In this document: positions 32,238 through 40,383 of the stretch, one piece after another
Layout of the letters: every line of letters begins with the position of its first letter
How positions within the stretch are numbered: the first letter of the stretch is position 1
Assembly (NCBI GenBank): GCA_035627835.1
Contig: DASPKX010000033.1
Location: 1-52,116, forward strand
Source: DASPKX01 sp035627835
GTDB taxonomy: Bacteria > Verrucomicrobiota > Verrucomicrobiia > Limisphaerales > SXQI01
Length of the DNA: 52,116 nt
Direction: 5' to 3'
The notes under the pieces: model-generated
Databases searched by the model: none
Told to the model about the DNA's origin: nothing
What the model saw: the letters and a program-made list of their open reading frames with translations, nothing else
Translations under genes and position numbers: made by a program

Positions 32238-33524
32238 TTAGGCCGCTTGCTTCATCCAAACCGTGCGGGTCGGGTAGGCGAACTCAATGCCGGCAGCGTC
32301 AAAACGCTCTTTAACCTGCAGGTTCATTTCCTCAATGCCCGCAGTGTAAGCTTTGTTGTCCAGGTTCTTCCACCAATGCACCACTGAGATGTTCAACGAC
32401 GAATCCAGGAACTTGTTAAAGCTGACTGATAGATCGTGCGTCATCGGATGCTTCCCATACACCTCTTTTAAGATCGCCACCGCTTCACGGATTTTCGCGG
32501 GGGAAGTCTCATACGTTATTCCGATGTTCATCTCCGTCTTGATCGTTGGCCGCCGCGTGATGTTCGTTACCGTCGCGTTCCCCATCGTCTTATTGGGCAC
32601 CGTGATTAGATGGCCGTCGAGACTTCGCACCCGCGTGCTGCGCAGACCGATCGTTTCCACAGTCCCGTCCACGTCCGCCAGCTTGATGCGATCCCCAATT
32701 TGAAACGGCTTGTCGATAAACACCGCCACCGCCCCGAAGAGGTTTGCCACTGTGTCTTGCGCGGCAAGGCCAAGCGCAAGGCCGGTGATCGACAACGACG
32801 CGATCAACCCCGTGATGTTCAGGCCCAGGTTGTCAGAGGTCACTAGAACCGAAACCACGATGATAAAGGTCTTGATGCTCTTGCTGATGATAGGGAAGAG
32901 CTGCTCATTATAAGTCTTATCTTTCGGATCCCCCGCCTTCGTCACCCGCGTCTTCCACACATCCACCATCAGATCCACCACCTTCACCAGCATGTACGTG
33001 ATAGAGATCGCCACGATCACCCGCAGCCCTTTCGAGAGGAAATCCTCAATGAACCGCGGCCACGTGAACATGTGCAGCCCGAGGTGCAGAAAAATGACGA
33101 AACTCACTATGACGATCGGGCCATCCACCAGATCCAGCAGCAGCTCATCGAATTTTGTTTCTGTGCGAGCCGCCCATTTGCGCAACTGCACCCGCACCAG
33201 CCAATCCACCGCCTTCGAAACGGCGTATGCCAGGAAGATGTACATGAACGAGGCGATGTACTGCCAAAACGGGATGCCAAGCGCCGTGTGTTGCAGCGCT
33301 GGAATCTTGTTCAAGCCAAAGGTTAACACCGTCCGTTGCTCCTCCGTGAGCGTCTGCGTCAGTGAAACCACACTATTTGTGTCGCCCGCGCGCAGCGTTG
33401 TCGTCGCGGAGGGCGCCCCCGCAGTTGAGTTCGTCGTTTGCGCGGAACTCAACAAACACCACGCCAGCGCGCTAACCACAATCAATAAGTATGCTCGGAA
33501 CAAAGTTGGAAATTTCAACTTCAT
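32238..33524 (-). CDS. Mechanosensitive channel of small conductance (MscS family)
   Basis: A 428-aa inner-membrane channel. A signal/transmembrane stretch lies at the N-terminus and four or five more follow. The pore helix region is GLIASLSITGLALGLAAQDTVANLFG, followed by the beta domain FIDKPFQIGDRIKLADVDGTVETIGLRSTRVRSLDGHLITVPNKTM, which matches MscS. The cytoplasmic domain ends near FAYPTRTVWMKQ. It protects against osmotic downshock. It is larger than E. coli MscS because of the extra N-terminal helices. It stands alone. Confidence 0.93.
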   Translation of the reverse strand: MKLKFPTLFRAYLLIVVSALAWCLLSSAQTTNSTAGAPSATTTLRAGDTNSVVSLTQTLTEEQRTVLTFGLNKIPALQHTALGIPFWQYIASFMYIFLAYAVSKAVDWLVRVQLRKWAARTETKFDELLLDLVDGPIVIVSFVIFLHLGLHMFTWPRFIEDFLSKGLRVIVAISITYMLVKVVDLMVDVWKTRVTKAGDPKDKTYNEQLFPIISKSIKTFIIVVSVLVTSDNLGLNITGLIASLSITGLALGLAAQDTVANLFGAVAVFIDKPFQIGDRIKLADVDGTVETIGLRSTRVRSLDGHLITVPNKTMGNATVTNITRRPTIKTEMNIGITYETSPAKIREAVAILKEVYGKHPMTHDLSVSFNKFLDSSLNISVVHWWKNLDNKAYTAGIEEMNLQVKERFDAAGIEFAYPTRTVWMKQAA

Positions 33525-33953
33525 AGGCCGGGCAAAGTAACGATCCCGCCTGTTTTGACAAGGTCTCCCGCAGCTTTCTTCCCGGACACCCGCCTTGCCA
33601 TCCGTCGACTCAGCCAGCGCGCCCTGGCGCGAGCCAGGTATCTGCTCACAAAAACCAGCATTGACTTACATAGCGTTTTAGATTACGCGTAATCCCATGA
33701 GGGCTCGCAAGCTGTTGACGAACCAACCAAAAATGCACTTGGAAGGCCCGGTCCCCGACCGGGCGTCCTGCCCATGCCCGCAAACGTCCCGCGGAAATGC
33801 ACGCCGCAACCGCTGCATATTTGGCCACACCGTTTACCGGCTATTCCCAGCTATTCTCGGATATTCCCGCTTATTCCCGACTATTAACGGCGTTTTCACA
33901 AACTTTTTTCATGCGCGTTTGCTCGCTAACCGCCTGCCCAACTCACTTTAATT
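33525..33953. other. Gene-free interval with hairpins and a 10-bp tandem repeat
   Basis: No convincing gene lies between the MscS start and pdxA. It contains a hairpin CCTGGC/GCCAGG (33623-33638), a hairpin GCCCGGTC/GACCGGGC with a 3-base loop (33746-33764) that has no T tract, and the tandem repeat described separately. An 84-aa open frame at 33697-33951 translates these repeats and is not believed to be a gene. Confidence 0.6.
33841..33890. repeat. Five copies of a 10-bp tandem repeat
   Basis: Five consecutive 10-base units match the consensus [CAT]TATTCCCGN with few changes: copies begin at 33841, 33851, 33861, 33871 and 33881, and the last has diverged to CTATTAACGG. The unit repeats close to one helical turn, so the same face of DNA carries the motif. 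It lies 64-113 bases upstream of pdxA. Confidence 0.75.
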
Positions 33954-35000
33954 ATGCCTGACGCCCCCCCATTTTCTGTTACCGCTAAACCCATGTCAGA
34001 CACATGGCTTGGAATAACCATCGGCGACGTCACTGGCGTTGGCCCGGAAGTGACGATGAAAGCGCTCGCCGAACTCGCCAAGTCTGGATCCTCCACACGC
34101 TTCGTTCTCATCGGCGACGAAGGCCACATCCGCAAAGCCTCCGCTCGCTTTGCCCCACACCTGCAATTCACCAAATGGGAAGGGGCGGGCACGCGCGGTC
34201 AGTATGCCATTCACCAACCCTCCTCAAGAGCGCTGACTCTCGGCGCTTCCCAAGGTGGATCCGAGGCCGCGCTTGCGGCTGTGGACTCGTTGAAAGCTGC
34301 TGCGTCGCTTGCCACGAGCAAAGCCATTGCCGGCGTGATTACCGCCCCGGTGAACAAAGAAGCAATCATCCGAGCGGGTGTGAAGTTCGTTGGGCAAACA
34401 GAACTCCTCTCGGACCTCGCAGGAACAGAGCGCACGGCCATGATGCTCCTCGGAGAAGATGATCGAGGGCGCTGGCTCCGGGTGGCTTTAGTCACCACCC
34501 ACCTGCCGCTGCGAGACGTGGCCGATGCCATCACCGGCCCCAAGGTTGAACTGGCCATTGAACTCGCTGCGGACTCTTGCGCAAAACTGAAGCTTCCCCG
34601 AGCCCGGATCGGCTTGTGCGGGCTCAACCCTCACGCCGGGGAAGGTGGCAAAGTCGGCCGGGAAGAAATCGAGGTCATCGCCCCGGCAGTGGAACGCTGC
34701 CGACAACGAGGAATTAACGTTGAAGGACCGACGTCTGCGGACACTTTGTTCTATTACGCCTATAAAGGCGACTTCGATGCCGTCGTTGCGATGTATCACG
34801 ATCAGGGGCTCGCGCCTTTGAAGATGATTGGATTCGAAAAGGGCATCAACTGGACCCTGGGATTGCCTTTTGTGCGGACCTCCCCCGACCACGGCACCGC
34901 ATATGATATTGCAGGCAAAGGACTTGCCAACCCATCCAGCATGTTGTCCGCAATAGCTCTCGCCAGGCAACTGTCGATACGTGAAACCGGCAAGACGTAA
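33954..35000 (+). CDS. pdxA: 4-hydroxythreonine-4-phosphate dehydrogenase (PdxA)
   Basis: A 348-aa oxidoreductase of the DXP-dependent pyridoxal phosphate pathway. PdxA landmarks are LGITIGDVTGVGPEV near the start, GVITAPVNKEAI, and the metal/substrate region DAVVAMYHDQGLAPLKMIGFEKGINWTLGLPFVRTSPDHGTAYDIAGKGLA, with the His of MYHDQG and SPDHGTA expected to bind the divalent cation. ATG 33954 is the longest start; Met14 at 33993 (MSDTWLGITIGD) gives the usual family N-terminus and may be the true one. It is a single gene. Confidence 0.93.
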   Translation: MPDAPPFSVTAKPMSDTWLGITIGDVTGVGPEVTMKALAELAKSGSSTRFVLIGDEGHIRKASARFAPHLQFTKWEGAGTRGQYAIHQPSSRALTLGASQGGSEAALAAVDSLKAAASLATSKAIAGVITAPVNKEAIIRAGVKFVGQTELLSDLAGTERTAMMLLGEDDRGRWLRVALVTTHLPLRDVADAITGPKVELAIELAADSCAKLKLPRARIGLCGLNPHAGEGGKVGREEIEVIAPAVERCRQRGINVEGPTSADTLFYYAYKGDFDAVVAMYHDQGLAPLKMIGFEKGINWTLGLPFVRTSPDHGTAYDIAGKGLANPSSMLSAIALARQLSIRETGKT

Positions 35001-35122
35001 ATCCCCGCTCTCTGGTTACATGCTAAAACACCTGAAAATCACTGCGCCCGGATTGCCAAAGTTGCGCAAATCCGCTTCTCTTTTGGCCCCCCTCAATCAG
35101 AGAAAAGTAAGGAATCAGTAAG

Positions 35123-38100
35123 ATGCGACAGCAGACAATGCTTAAAGCAACGCTTCTGGCCTCAGCCCTGGGGCTGATACCACAGTCAGGAGCAGCAACG
35201 TTCACCAATAATTTCAACGCGGGCCTCCCTGCAGGCACCGCTGTCCACGGCAGCACAGTGGTCGAGTCTACAGGTGGCGTCGATAATTCAGGCGTTCTCA
35301 AGATCACCAAGGCTGTTAACAGCCAGAGTGGCGCCTTCATCATCGAAGACATCGACGGTGGCGCGACCATCTACGGCTTCGATGCCGCATTCAAGGTCCG
35401 CATTGGCGGCGGCTCCGCAACCCCAGCCGACGGGTTCAGCTTTGTTTTCGCGCCCGACATTCCAGACGGCGCCTTCAGCGAGGAAGGCATTGGCGGCGGT
35501 ATCACTATCGCTTTCGACATCTACGACAACGGCGGCGGCGAAGCTCCTGCCATCGATGTGAAAGTTGGCGGGCAGGTGGTTTCCTCCACCCGCTTGACGA
35601 TCCCCCAGATCAGCACCGGCAACACTTTCGAGCCTGCGCGTGTGACCTTGAGCCCCGCAGGATTGCTGACCCTGAGTTATAAAGGGCAGGCCCTCCTCAC
35701 CAACTTCCCGCTCCCAGGATATCAAGGCATCTCGGGCCGCTTCGCCTTCGGCGGGCGCACCGGCGGCTTGAACGCCAATCAATGGATTGATGATCTCCAG
35801 ATCACCACGTTCCTGACGCCGCAAACTGGCTTCACTGTTCAGCCACGCTCGCTGACTGTTCGCGCGGGCGCGACTGCGAACATCTCGGCCGGCATCGCGA
35901 ACCCCGATGGCGTGACCTTTCAGTGGTTCAAGAACAATGTGCCCATCGTCGGCGCAACTAGCGCAACCTTGAGCCTTCCCGGCGTGACCACCGCGGACAG
36001 TGGCGCGAAGTACAAACTGGTTGCCACCGGCCCAAACAACATCGCCACCAGCGAAGAGGCCACTTTGACCGTCGTGGACATTCCTCTGCCAGCCGTGCCG
36101 AAGGTCTCCTTGAACTTTGATGATGCGACTGTCCCTGCGGACGCGGTCGTCACAGGTTCCGCTTTCATTGACACAACCGGCGGCGTCGGTGGCACCGGCG
36201 TTCTTAAGCTGACCGTCAACGAAAACGGCCAGGCGGGCACCTTCCAGCTCAGCGACCGCGATGGCGGCCTTCCTGTCTTCGGTTTCACGGCGCAGTTCGA
36301 TGCGCGCGTGGGCGGCGGCAGCGATGTGCCAGCCGACGGCTTCAGCTTCAGCCTCGGCAGCGACATTCCTGAAACACTTCCAGGCGACCTCGAGGAAGGC
36401 GTTGGCAGCGGCTTGCGCGTGACGTTCGACGTTTACGATAACGGCGGCGGCGAAGCCCCCTCCGTGGACATCAAGTATGCTGGCCAGGTGGTCGCTTCGA
36501 AGAAACTCCCGATTTCTGCAATTCGCACCGGCGACGGCTTCGTCCCAGTGGTGATTCGCATGGAAACCGATGGCTCCCTCGACGTGGTTTACAACGGCGA
36601 AGTCATTCACAACAACGTGCTGGTCCCTGGCTTCAGCTCCCTCACAGGCGCGAAGCTCGTGCTGGCCGCCCGCACCGGCGGATTGAATGAGAACTTCTGG
36701 TTCGACAACCTCAAGCTCGACACCACTCTCACGCCGAGCAATCTCCGCATCACCACCCAGCCGACCACCACCCAGGTGCTCGTTGGCGGCGGCGCGACCT
36801 TCACCGCCGCAGTTAATGACGCGACAGGCGTGACCTTCCAATGGCTGCGCAACGGCGTTGCCATCAACGGCGAAACCTCCGCCACGCTCACGCTGCCTGC
36901 AGTGACCCTGGCCGACGCCGGCGCCAGCTATCAATTGCGCGCCACCAAGGGCAATGTTTCCGTCACCAGCGAAGCGGCTGTTCTGAACGTGGTTAACCTC
37001 ACGGCTCCCACAGCTCCAACCATCTCGCTCGACTTCAACGCGGGCGTCACCCCTGCCGGCACCACCGCCAGCGGCAACGCCATGGTGGATGCCAGCGGCG
37101 GTGTTGGTGACTCCGGCGTGATGAAAATCACCCTCAACGAAAACGGCCAGAGCGGCGCTTTCGTCATCGATCCGCTTCTATCAGGTGGCGAGTTGAGCGG
37201 CTTTACCGCTGCTTTCGACGTCATGATCGGCGGCGGCTCCGCTGTTCCGGCGGACGGGTTCAGCTTCAACTTCGGCCAGGGCCTCCAAACCACCCCGCTT
37301 GGCGGCGCTGAAGAAGGAACCGGCAACGGCTTGATCATTGCCTTCGACACTTATGACAACGGCGGCGGTGAAGCTCCAAGCATCGACGTTAAATGGCGCG
37401 GCGCGGTGATCGCTTCCACCAAGATGAGCATTGCTGACATCACCACTGGCGATGGCTTCCGCAAAGTGCTCGTTCGCCTCAGCGCTGACGGCAAGGTTGA
37501 TCTCGCTTACGGCAACCGGGTGCTCTATTCCGGCCTGCAGCTCCCGAACTACCAGTTCACCTCCAACGGCCGCTTCGGCTTCTACGCCCGCACTGGTGGG
37601 TTGAACGCAAACCACTGGGTCGACAATGTGCAGATCCAGGCGGTGAAGAGCGCCCTCCCATTGCGCATCGCCGCCGAGCCTCAGAGCGTCAGCGCCATCG
37701 CTGGCCAGCAAGCGCAGTTCTCAGTGGCTTTGAGCGATCCTGTGGGCGCAACCTATCAATGGTTCCGCAACGGCGCTCCGATCACCGGCGCAACCAGCGC
37801 GAGCTTCACCACAGCCGCCACAACAGCTGCGGACAATAACGCTGTGTTCCATGTCGTGGCCACGGGCCCTGGCGGCGTTGTCACCAGCGCGAATGCCACC
37901 CTCAAGGTCGTTCCCGCCATCACGGTTCAGAACCCAATTCTGTCCGCCAACTTCGACGACGGCTCCACCCCGGCAACCGCTGTCGTCGCGGGCACCGCGA
38001 TGGTGGACGCTGGCGTGGTCAAGCTGACCGAAGCTGTTAACGGTGTGACCGGCTCACTCAACATTGGCGACCTCAATGGCGGCCAAACCGTCAGCGCCTT

Positions 38101-38728
38101 TACCGCGAAGTTCAGCCTCCGCATCGGCGGCGGCACCAGCACCCCGGCGGACGGCTTCTCGTTCGTCTGGGCCAACGATCTCGACGTGAACGCCGCTTAC
38201 GGCGAAGACGGCAGCGGCACTGGCCTGATCGTCTCCTTCGACACCTACGACAATGTTGGCGGTGAGGCTCCTGCCATCGACATCCGTTGGGGCGGCTCTG
38301 AAGTCGTCTCGCGCAAACTGCCGATCTCCGCGATCCAAACGGGCGACGCGTTTGCAGATGTGATCATTCGCCTGGAATCAGACGGCACACTGGACGTTCA
38401 CTACAAGAATCAGGTGATTCATGACAACGTTCAGCTCCCAGGCTTCGAGCCGCAAGCTGGCGCCAACTTCGGTTTCGGCGCACGCACCGGCGGCTTGAAT
38501 GACAATCACTGGATCGACAACGTCCAGATCGCCACCACCGTTGGCGCCGCGGCTCCTCGCATCTCCGCGATCCGCACCGGCGCCAATGGCATCACCATCG
38601 AATGGAATGGCGCTGCCACGCTGCAAGCGTCTGACAACGCCGCCACCGGTTACACTGATGTCGGCACGACCAGCCCATTCAACACGCAGGCCACCGGCCG
38701 CATGCGCTTCTTCCGCCTCCGCCGTTAA
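35123..38728 (+). CDS. Large secreted protein of alternating lectin-like and Ig-like repeats
   Basis: A 1201-aa exported protein with signal peptide MRQQTMLKATLLASALGLIP. It contains four long repeats starting near residues 27, 330, 636 and 943, about 306 aa (918 bp) apart. Each repeat carries a legume-lectin-like domain (motifs ADGFSF, FD.YDNGGGEAP, RTGGLN..HW.DN). The first three are followed by an Ig-like domain with QW.RNG or QWFKNN and a T.TAD.G.....A segment. The C-terminus ends with a short domain closing in FFRLRR. It likely binds glycans on the cell surface or in biofilm. A terminator follows 26 bases on. Confidence 0.85.
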   Translation: MRQQTMLKATLLASALGLIPQSGAATFTNNFNAGLPAGTAVHGSTVVESTGGVDNSGVLKITKAVNSQSGAFIIEDIDGGATIYGFDAAFKVRIGGGSATPADGFSFVFAPDIPDGAFSEEGIGGGITIAFDIYDNGGGEAPAIDVKVGGQVVSSTRLTIPQISTGNTFEPARVTLSPAGLLTLSYKGQALLTNFPLPGYQGISGRFAFGGRTGGLNANQWIDDLQITTFLTPQTGFTVQPRSLTVRAGATANISAGIANPDGVTFQWFKNNVPIVGATSATLSLPGVTTADSGAKYKLVATGPNNIATSEEATLTVVDIPLPAVPKVSLNFDDATVPADAVVTGSAFIDTTGGVGGTGVLKLTVNENGQAGTFQLSDRDGGLPVFGFTAQFDARVGGGSDVPADGFSFSLGSDIPETLPGDLEEGVGSGLRVTFDVYDNGGGEAPSVDIKYAGQVVASKKLPISAIRTGDGFVPVVIRMETDGSLDVVYNGEVIHNNVLVPGFSSLTGAKLVLAARTGGLNENFWFDNLKLDTTLTPSNLRITTQPTTTQVLVGGGATFTAAVNDATGVTFQWLRNGVAINGETSATLTLPAVTLADAGASYQLRATKGNVSVTSEAAVLNVVNLTAPTAPTISLDFNAGVTPAGTTASGNAMVDASGGVGDSGVMKITLNENGQSGAFVIDPLLSGGELSGFTAAFDVMIGGGSAVPADGFSFNFGQGLQTTPLGGAEEGTGNGLIIAFDTYDNGGGEAPSIDVKWRGAVIASTKMSIADITTGDGFRKVLVRLSADGKVDLAYGNRVLYSGLQLPNYQFTSNGRFGFYARTGGLNANHWVDNVQIQAVKSALPLRIAAEPQSVSAIAGQQAQFSVALSDPVGATYQWFRNGAPITGATSASFTTAATTAADNNAVFHVVATGPGGVVTSANATLKVVPAITVQNPILSANFDDGSTPATAVVAGTAMVDAGVVKLTEAVNGVTGSLNIGDLNGGQTVSAFTAKFSLRIGGGTSTPADGFSFVWANDLDVNAAYGEDGSGTGLIVSFDTYDNVGGEAPAIDIRWGGSEVVSRKLPISAIQTGDAFADVIIRLESDGTLDVHYKNQVIHDNVQLPGFEPQAGANFGFGARTGGLNDNHWIDNVQIATTVGAAAPRISAIRTGANGITIEWNGAATLQASDNAATGYTDVGTTSPFNTQATGRMRFFRLRR

Positions 38729-38753
38729 TCGGAGCTGAAGATTAGTCACTCGC

Positions 38754-38787
38754 GCGAGACCGGGCCATCGCCCGGTCTCGCTTTTTT
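38754..38787 (+). terminator. Rho-independent terminator
   Basis: GCGAGACCGGGC (38754-38765) pairs perfectly with GCCCGGTCTCGC (38770-38781) around a CATC loop, followed by six T. It closes the lectin/Ig gene. Confidence 0.93.
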
Positions 38788-38847
38788 GTGTCTGCTGAAC
38801 TCGATGTTTTCCTTCCCACCCGCAGCCCTTTCCGCTATCAGACAATC

Positions 38848-39663
38848 GTGTATTTGGAATATTATGGCTTAAAAGAGCCGCCATTTAATATTACGCCAAA
38901 TCCGCGTTTTCTCTTTTTCAGCGCGAAGCACCGCGAGGCTTTCAACCATTTGGTTTACGGTATCCGCGAGCGCAAAGGGTTCGTTCAACTCACAGGCGAA
39001 GTGGGCGCCGGCAAGACGACGCTCTGCCGGTCGATGCTCGAGCAACTCGGGCCCGATTACCACACAGCCCTCATCGTGAACCCAGCCCTCGATGCCGACC
39101 AGCTCATCAAATCGATCGCGATGGAGTTCGGTCTCAATGTCAAAGGCCTGGACAGGCTCGAGACCATCGCCGTGATTAACGAATTTCTTCTCAAACTTGC
39201 GCAGGAAGGCCGGGACGCCGTTCTAATCATTGACGAAGCGCAGGACCTTTCGAACGAGCTTTTGGAGCAAGTTCGCTTGTTATCCAACCTTGAGACCGAT
39301 GACCGCAAGCTGGTCCAAATCGTGCTCATGGGCCAGCCGGAGTTGCGTGATCGCCTCCAGGATTATCGGCTGCGCCAACTGCGGCAGCGCATCACCGTGC
39401 GCTACCACTTGCGCCCGTTGAGGTTCAACGAAGTTGGCCAATATGTGCAGCATCGGCTGCAGGTGTCCGGCGCCAAGGGAGCGCCTTATTTTACGACACC
39501 AGCGCTCTGGCGAATCCACCGCTACACCAGCGGCATCCCGCGGCTGATCAACGCGCTCTGTGACAAATGCCTGCTCGCCGGCTACGTGCAGCAGCAGGAA
39601 AAAATAGATTACAAAATGGTTGGCCTGGCCATCCGCGAACTCGAAGGAAAACTCGGTATATGA
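38848..39663 (+). CDS. GspA/ExeA-like secretion ATPase
   Basis: A 271-aa AAA-type ATPase of the general secretion pathway. The family N-terminus MYLEYYGLKEPPFNITPNPRFLFFS is visible from GTG 38848. A Walker A motif (TGEVGAGKTTLCR) and Walker B (DAVLIIDEAQDLS) follow. The longest frame uses GTG 38788, which lies inside the T tract of the upstream terminator, so it is unlikely. In Gram-negative bacteria ExeA and ExeB help assemble the outer-membrane secretin of the type II secretion system. The next gene overlaps by ATGA. No other gsp gene is present in the window. Confidence 0.88.
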   Translation: MYLEYYGLKEPPFNITPNPRFLFFSAKHREAFNHLVYGIRERKGFVQLTGEVGAGKTTLCRSMLEQLGPDYHTALIVNPALDADQLIKSIAMEFGLNVKGLDRLETIAVINEFLLKLAQEGRDAVLIIDEAQDLSNELLEQVRLLSNLETDDRKLVQIVLMGQPELRDRLQDYRLRQLRQRITVRYHLRPLRFNEVGQYVQHRLQVSGAKGAPYFTTPALWRIHRYTSGIPRLINALCDKCLLAGYVQQQEKIDYKMVGLAIRELEGKLGI

Positions 39664-40328
39664 GCCTTATCAATGACGCCCTCAAGCGCGCGAGCGCTTC
39701 CATGAAAAAAACGCCTCCTCCCGTCCCGGGAGCTTCGCTCGAGCCAGTTCCTGACGAGCCGCGCAAAGGCAAAGGCGGCGTGGTGGTCATCCTCGCGCTC
39801 CTGCTCGCCGGCACCGCTGCCTATGGCGTTTGGACCATGATGAAAGGCGAGCCTGTTGAAGTGTCAGCCAAAAGCTCGACCGCCGAGAAGAGCAAGCCAA
39901 CCACCCCTGCTGCCAATGCTGCGGCGAAATCTCCTGAAGCTTCAGCAAGCACACCGGCTAAGCCAGACAACACTGTCAAGGCCGCAGCAGCCGTTGAACA
40001 GCCGAAAGCCGACAACACCAAAGGCCTCCCAGGCGCTTTGAACAAAGCCGTCGTAGTCGCCACAAAAGTTCAGGCAAACAACAACGAGGGCGCCGCTGTC
40101 GCGGAGAAGATCCAACCCACCGCTGTTGCGGCATCTGCCAGCGCAACCTTTCCGGAAGTTTCGCTCCAGGGGATTTACTACCGTTTGAGCAAACCCTCTG
40201 CCCGCATTTCTGGCAAAACCCTTTACGTGGGCGATCAGATCTCTGGTGCGACTGTAAAGTCGATTAAACGCCAGAGCGTCACGCTCGAGTTCCAGGGGCA
40301 AAGCAAAGAGGTCCAGCTAGCACGATAG
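39660..40328 (+). CDS. GspB/ExeB-like secretion protein
   Basis: A 222-aa protein with a single transmembrane segment (GGVVVILALLLAGTAAYGVW) and a low-complexity Ala/Pro/Lys linker. A C-terminal domain LQGIYYRLSKPSARISGKTLYVGDQISGATVKSI matches GspB/PulB. It starts by an ATGA overlap with the ATPase gene; a longer frame from 39567 would cut into that gene. Together they suggest a type II secretion accessory pair. The linker composition is typical of periplasm-spanning proteins. Confidence 0.87.
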   Translation: MSLINDALKRASASMKKTPPPVPGASLEPVPDEPRKGKGGVVVILALLLAGTAAYGVWTMMKGEPVEVSAKSSTAEKSKPTTPAANAAAKSPEASASTPAKPDNTVKAAAAVEQPKADNTKGLPGALNKAVVVATKVQANNNEGAAVAEKIQPTAVAASASATFPEVSLQGIYYRLSKPSARISGKTLYVGDQISGATVKSIKRQSVTLEFQGQSKEVQLAR

Positions 40329-40383
40329 CTCCAACGACCGCATAGGAAGTTTTGGCGTGAAAGTAGCTCTTATGCTACCGTAA

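Noticed and set aside
33746..33764. Hairpin GCCCGGTC/GACCGGGC as a possible terminator
   Set aside because: No T tract follows, and no gene ends just before it on either strand.
33697..33951. 84-aa open frame ahead of pdxA
   Set aside because: It reads through the hairpin and the 10-bp tandem repeats and has no ribosome site or protein-like composition.
35288..36934. A 548-aa open frame on the minus strand inside the lectin/Ig gene
   Set aside because: It is antisense to a well-supported repeat gene with a signal peptide and terminator; the long frame is a by-product of the repeated codon pattern.
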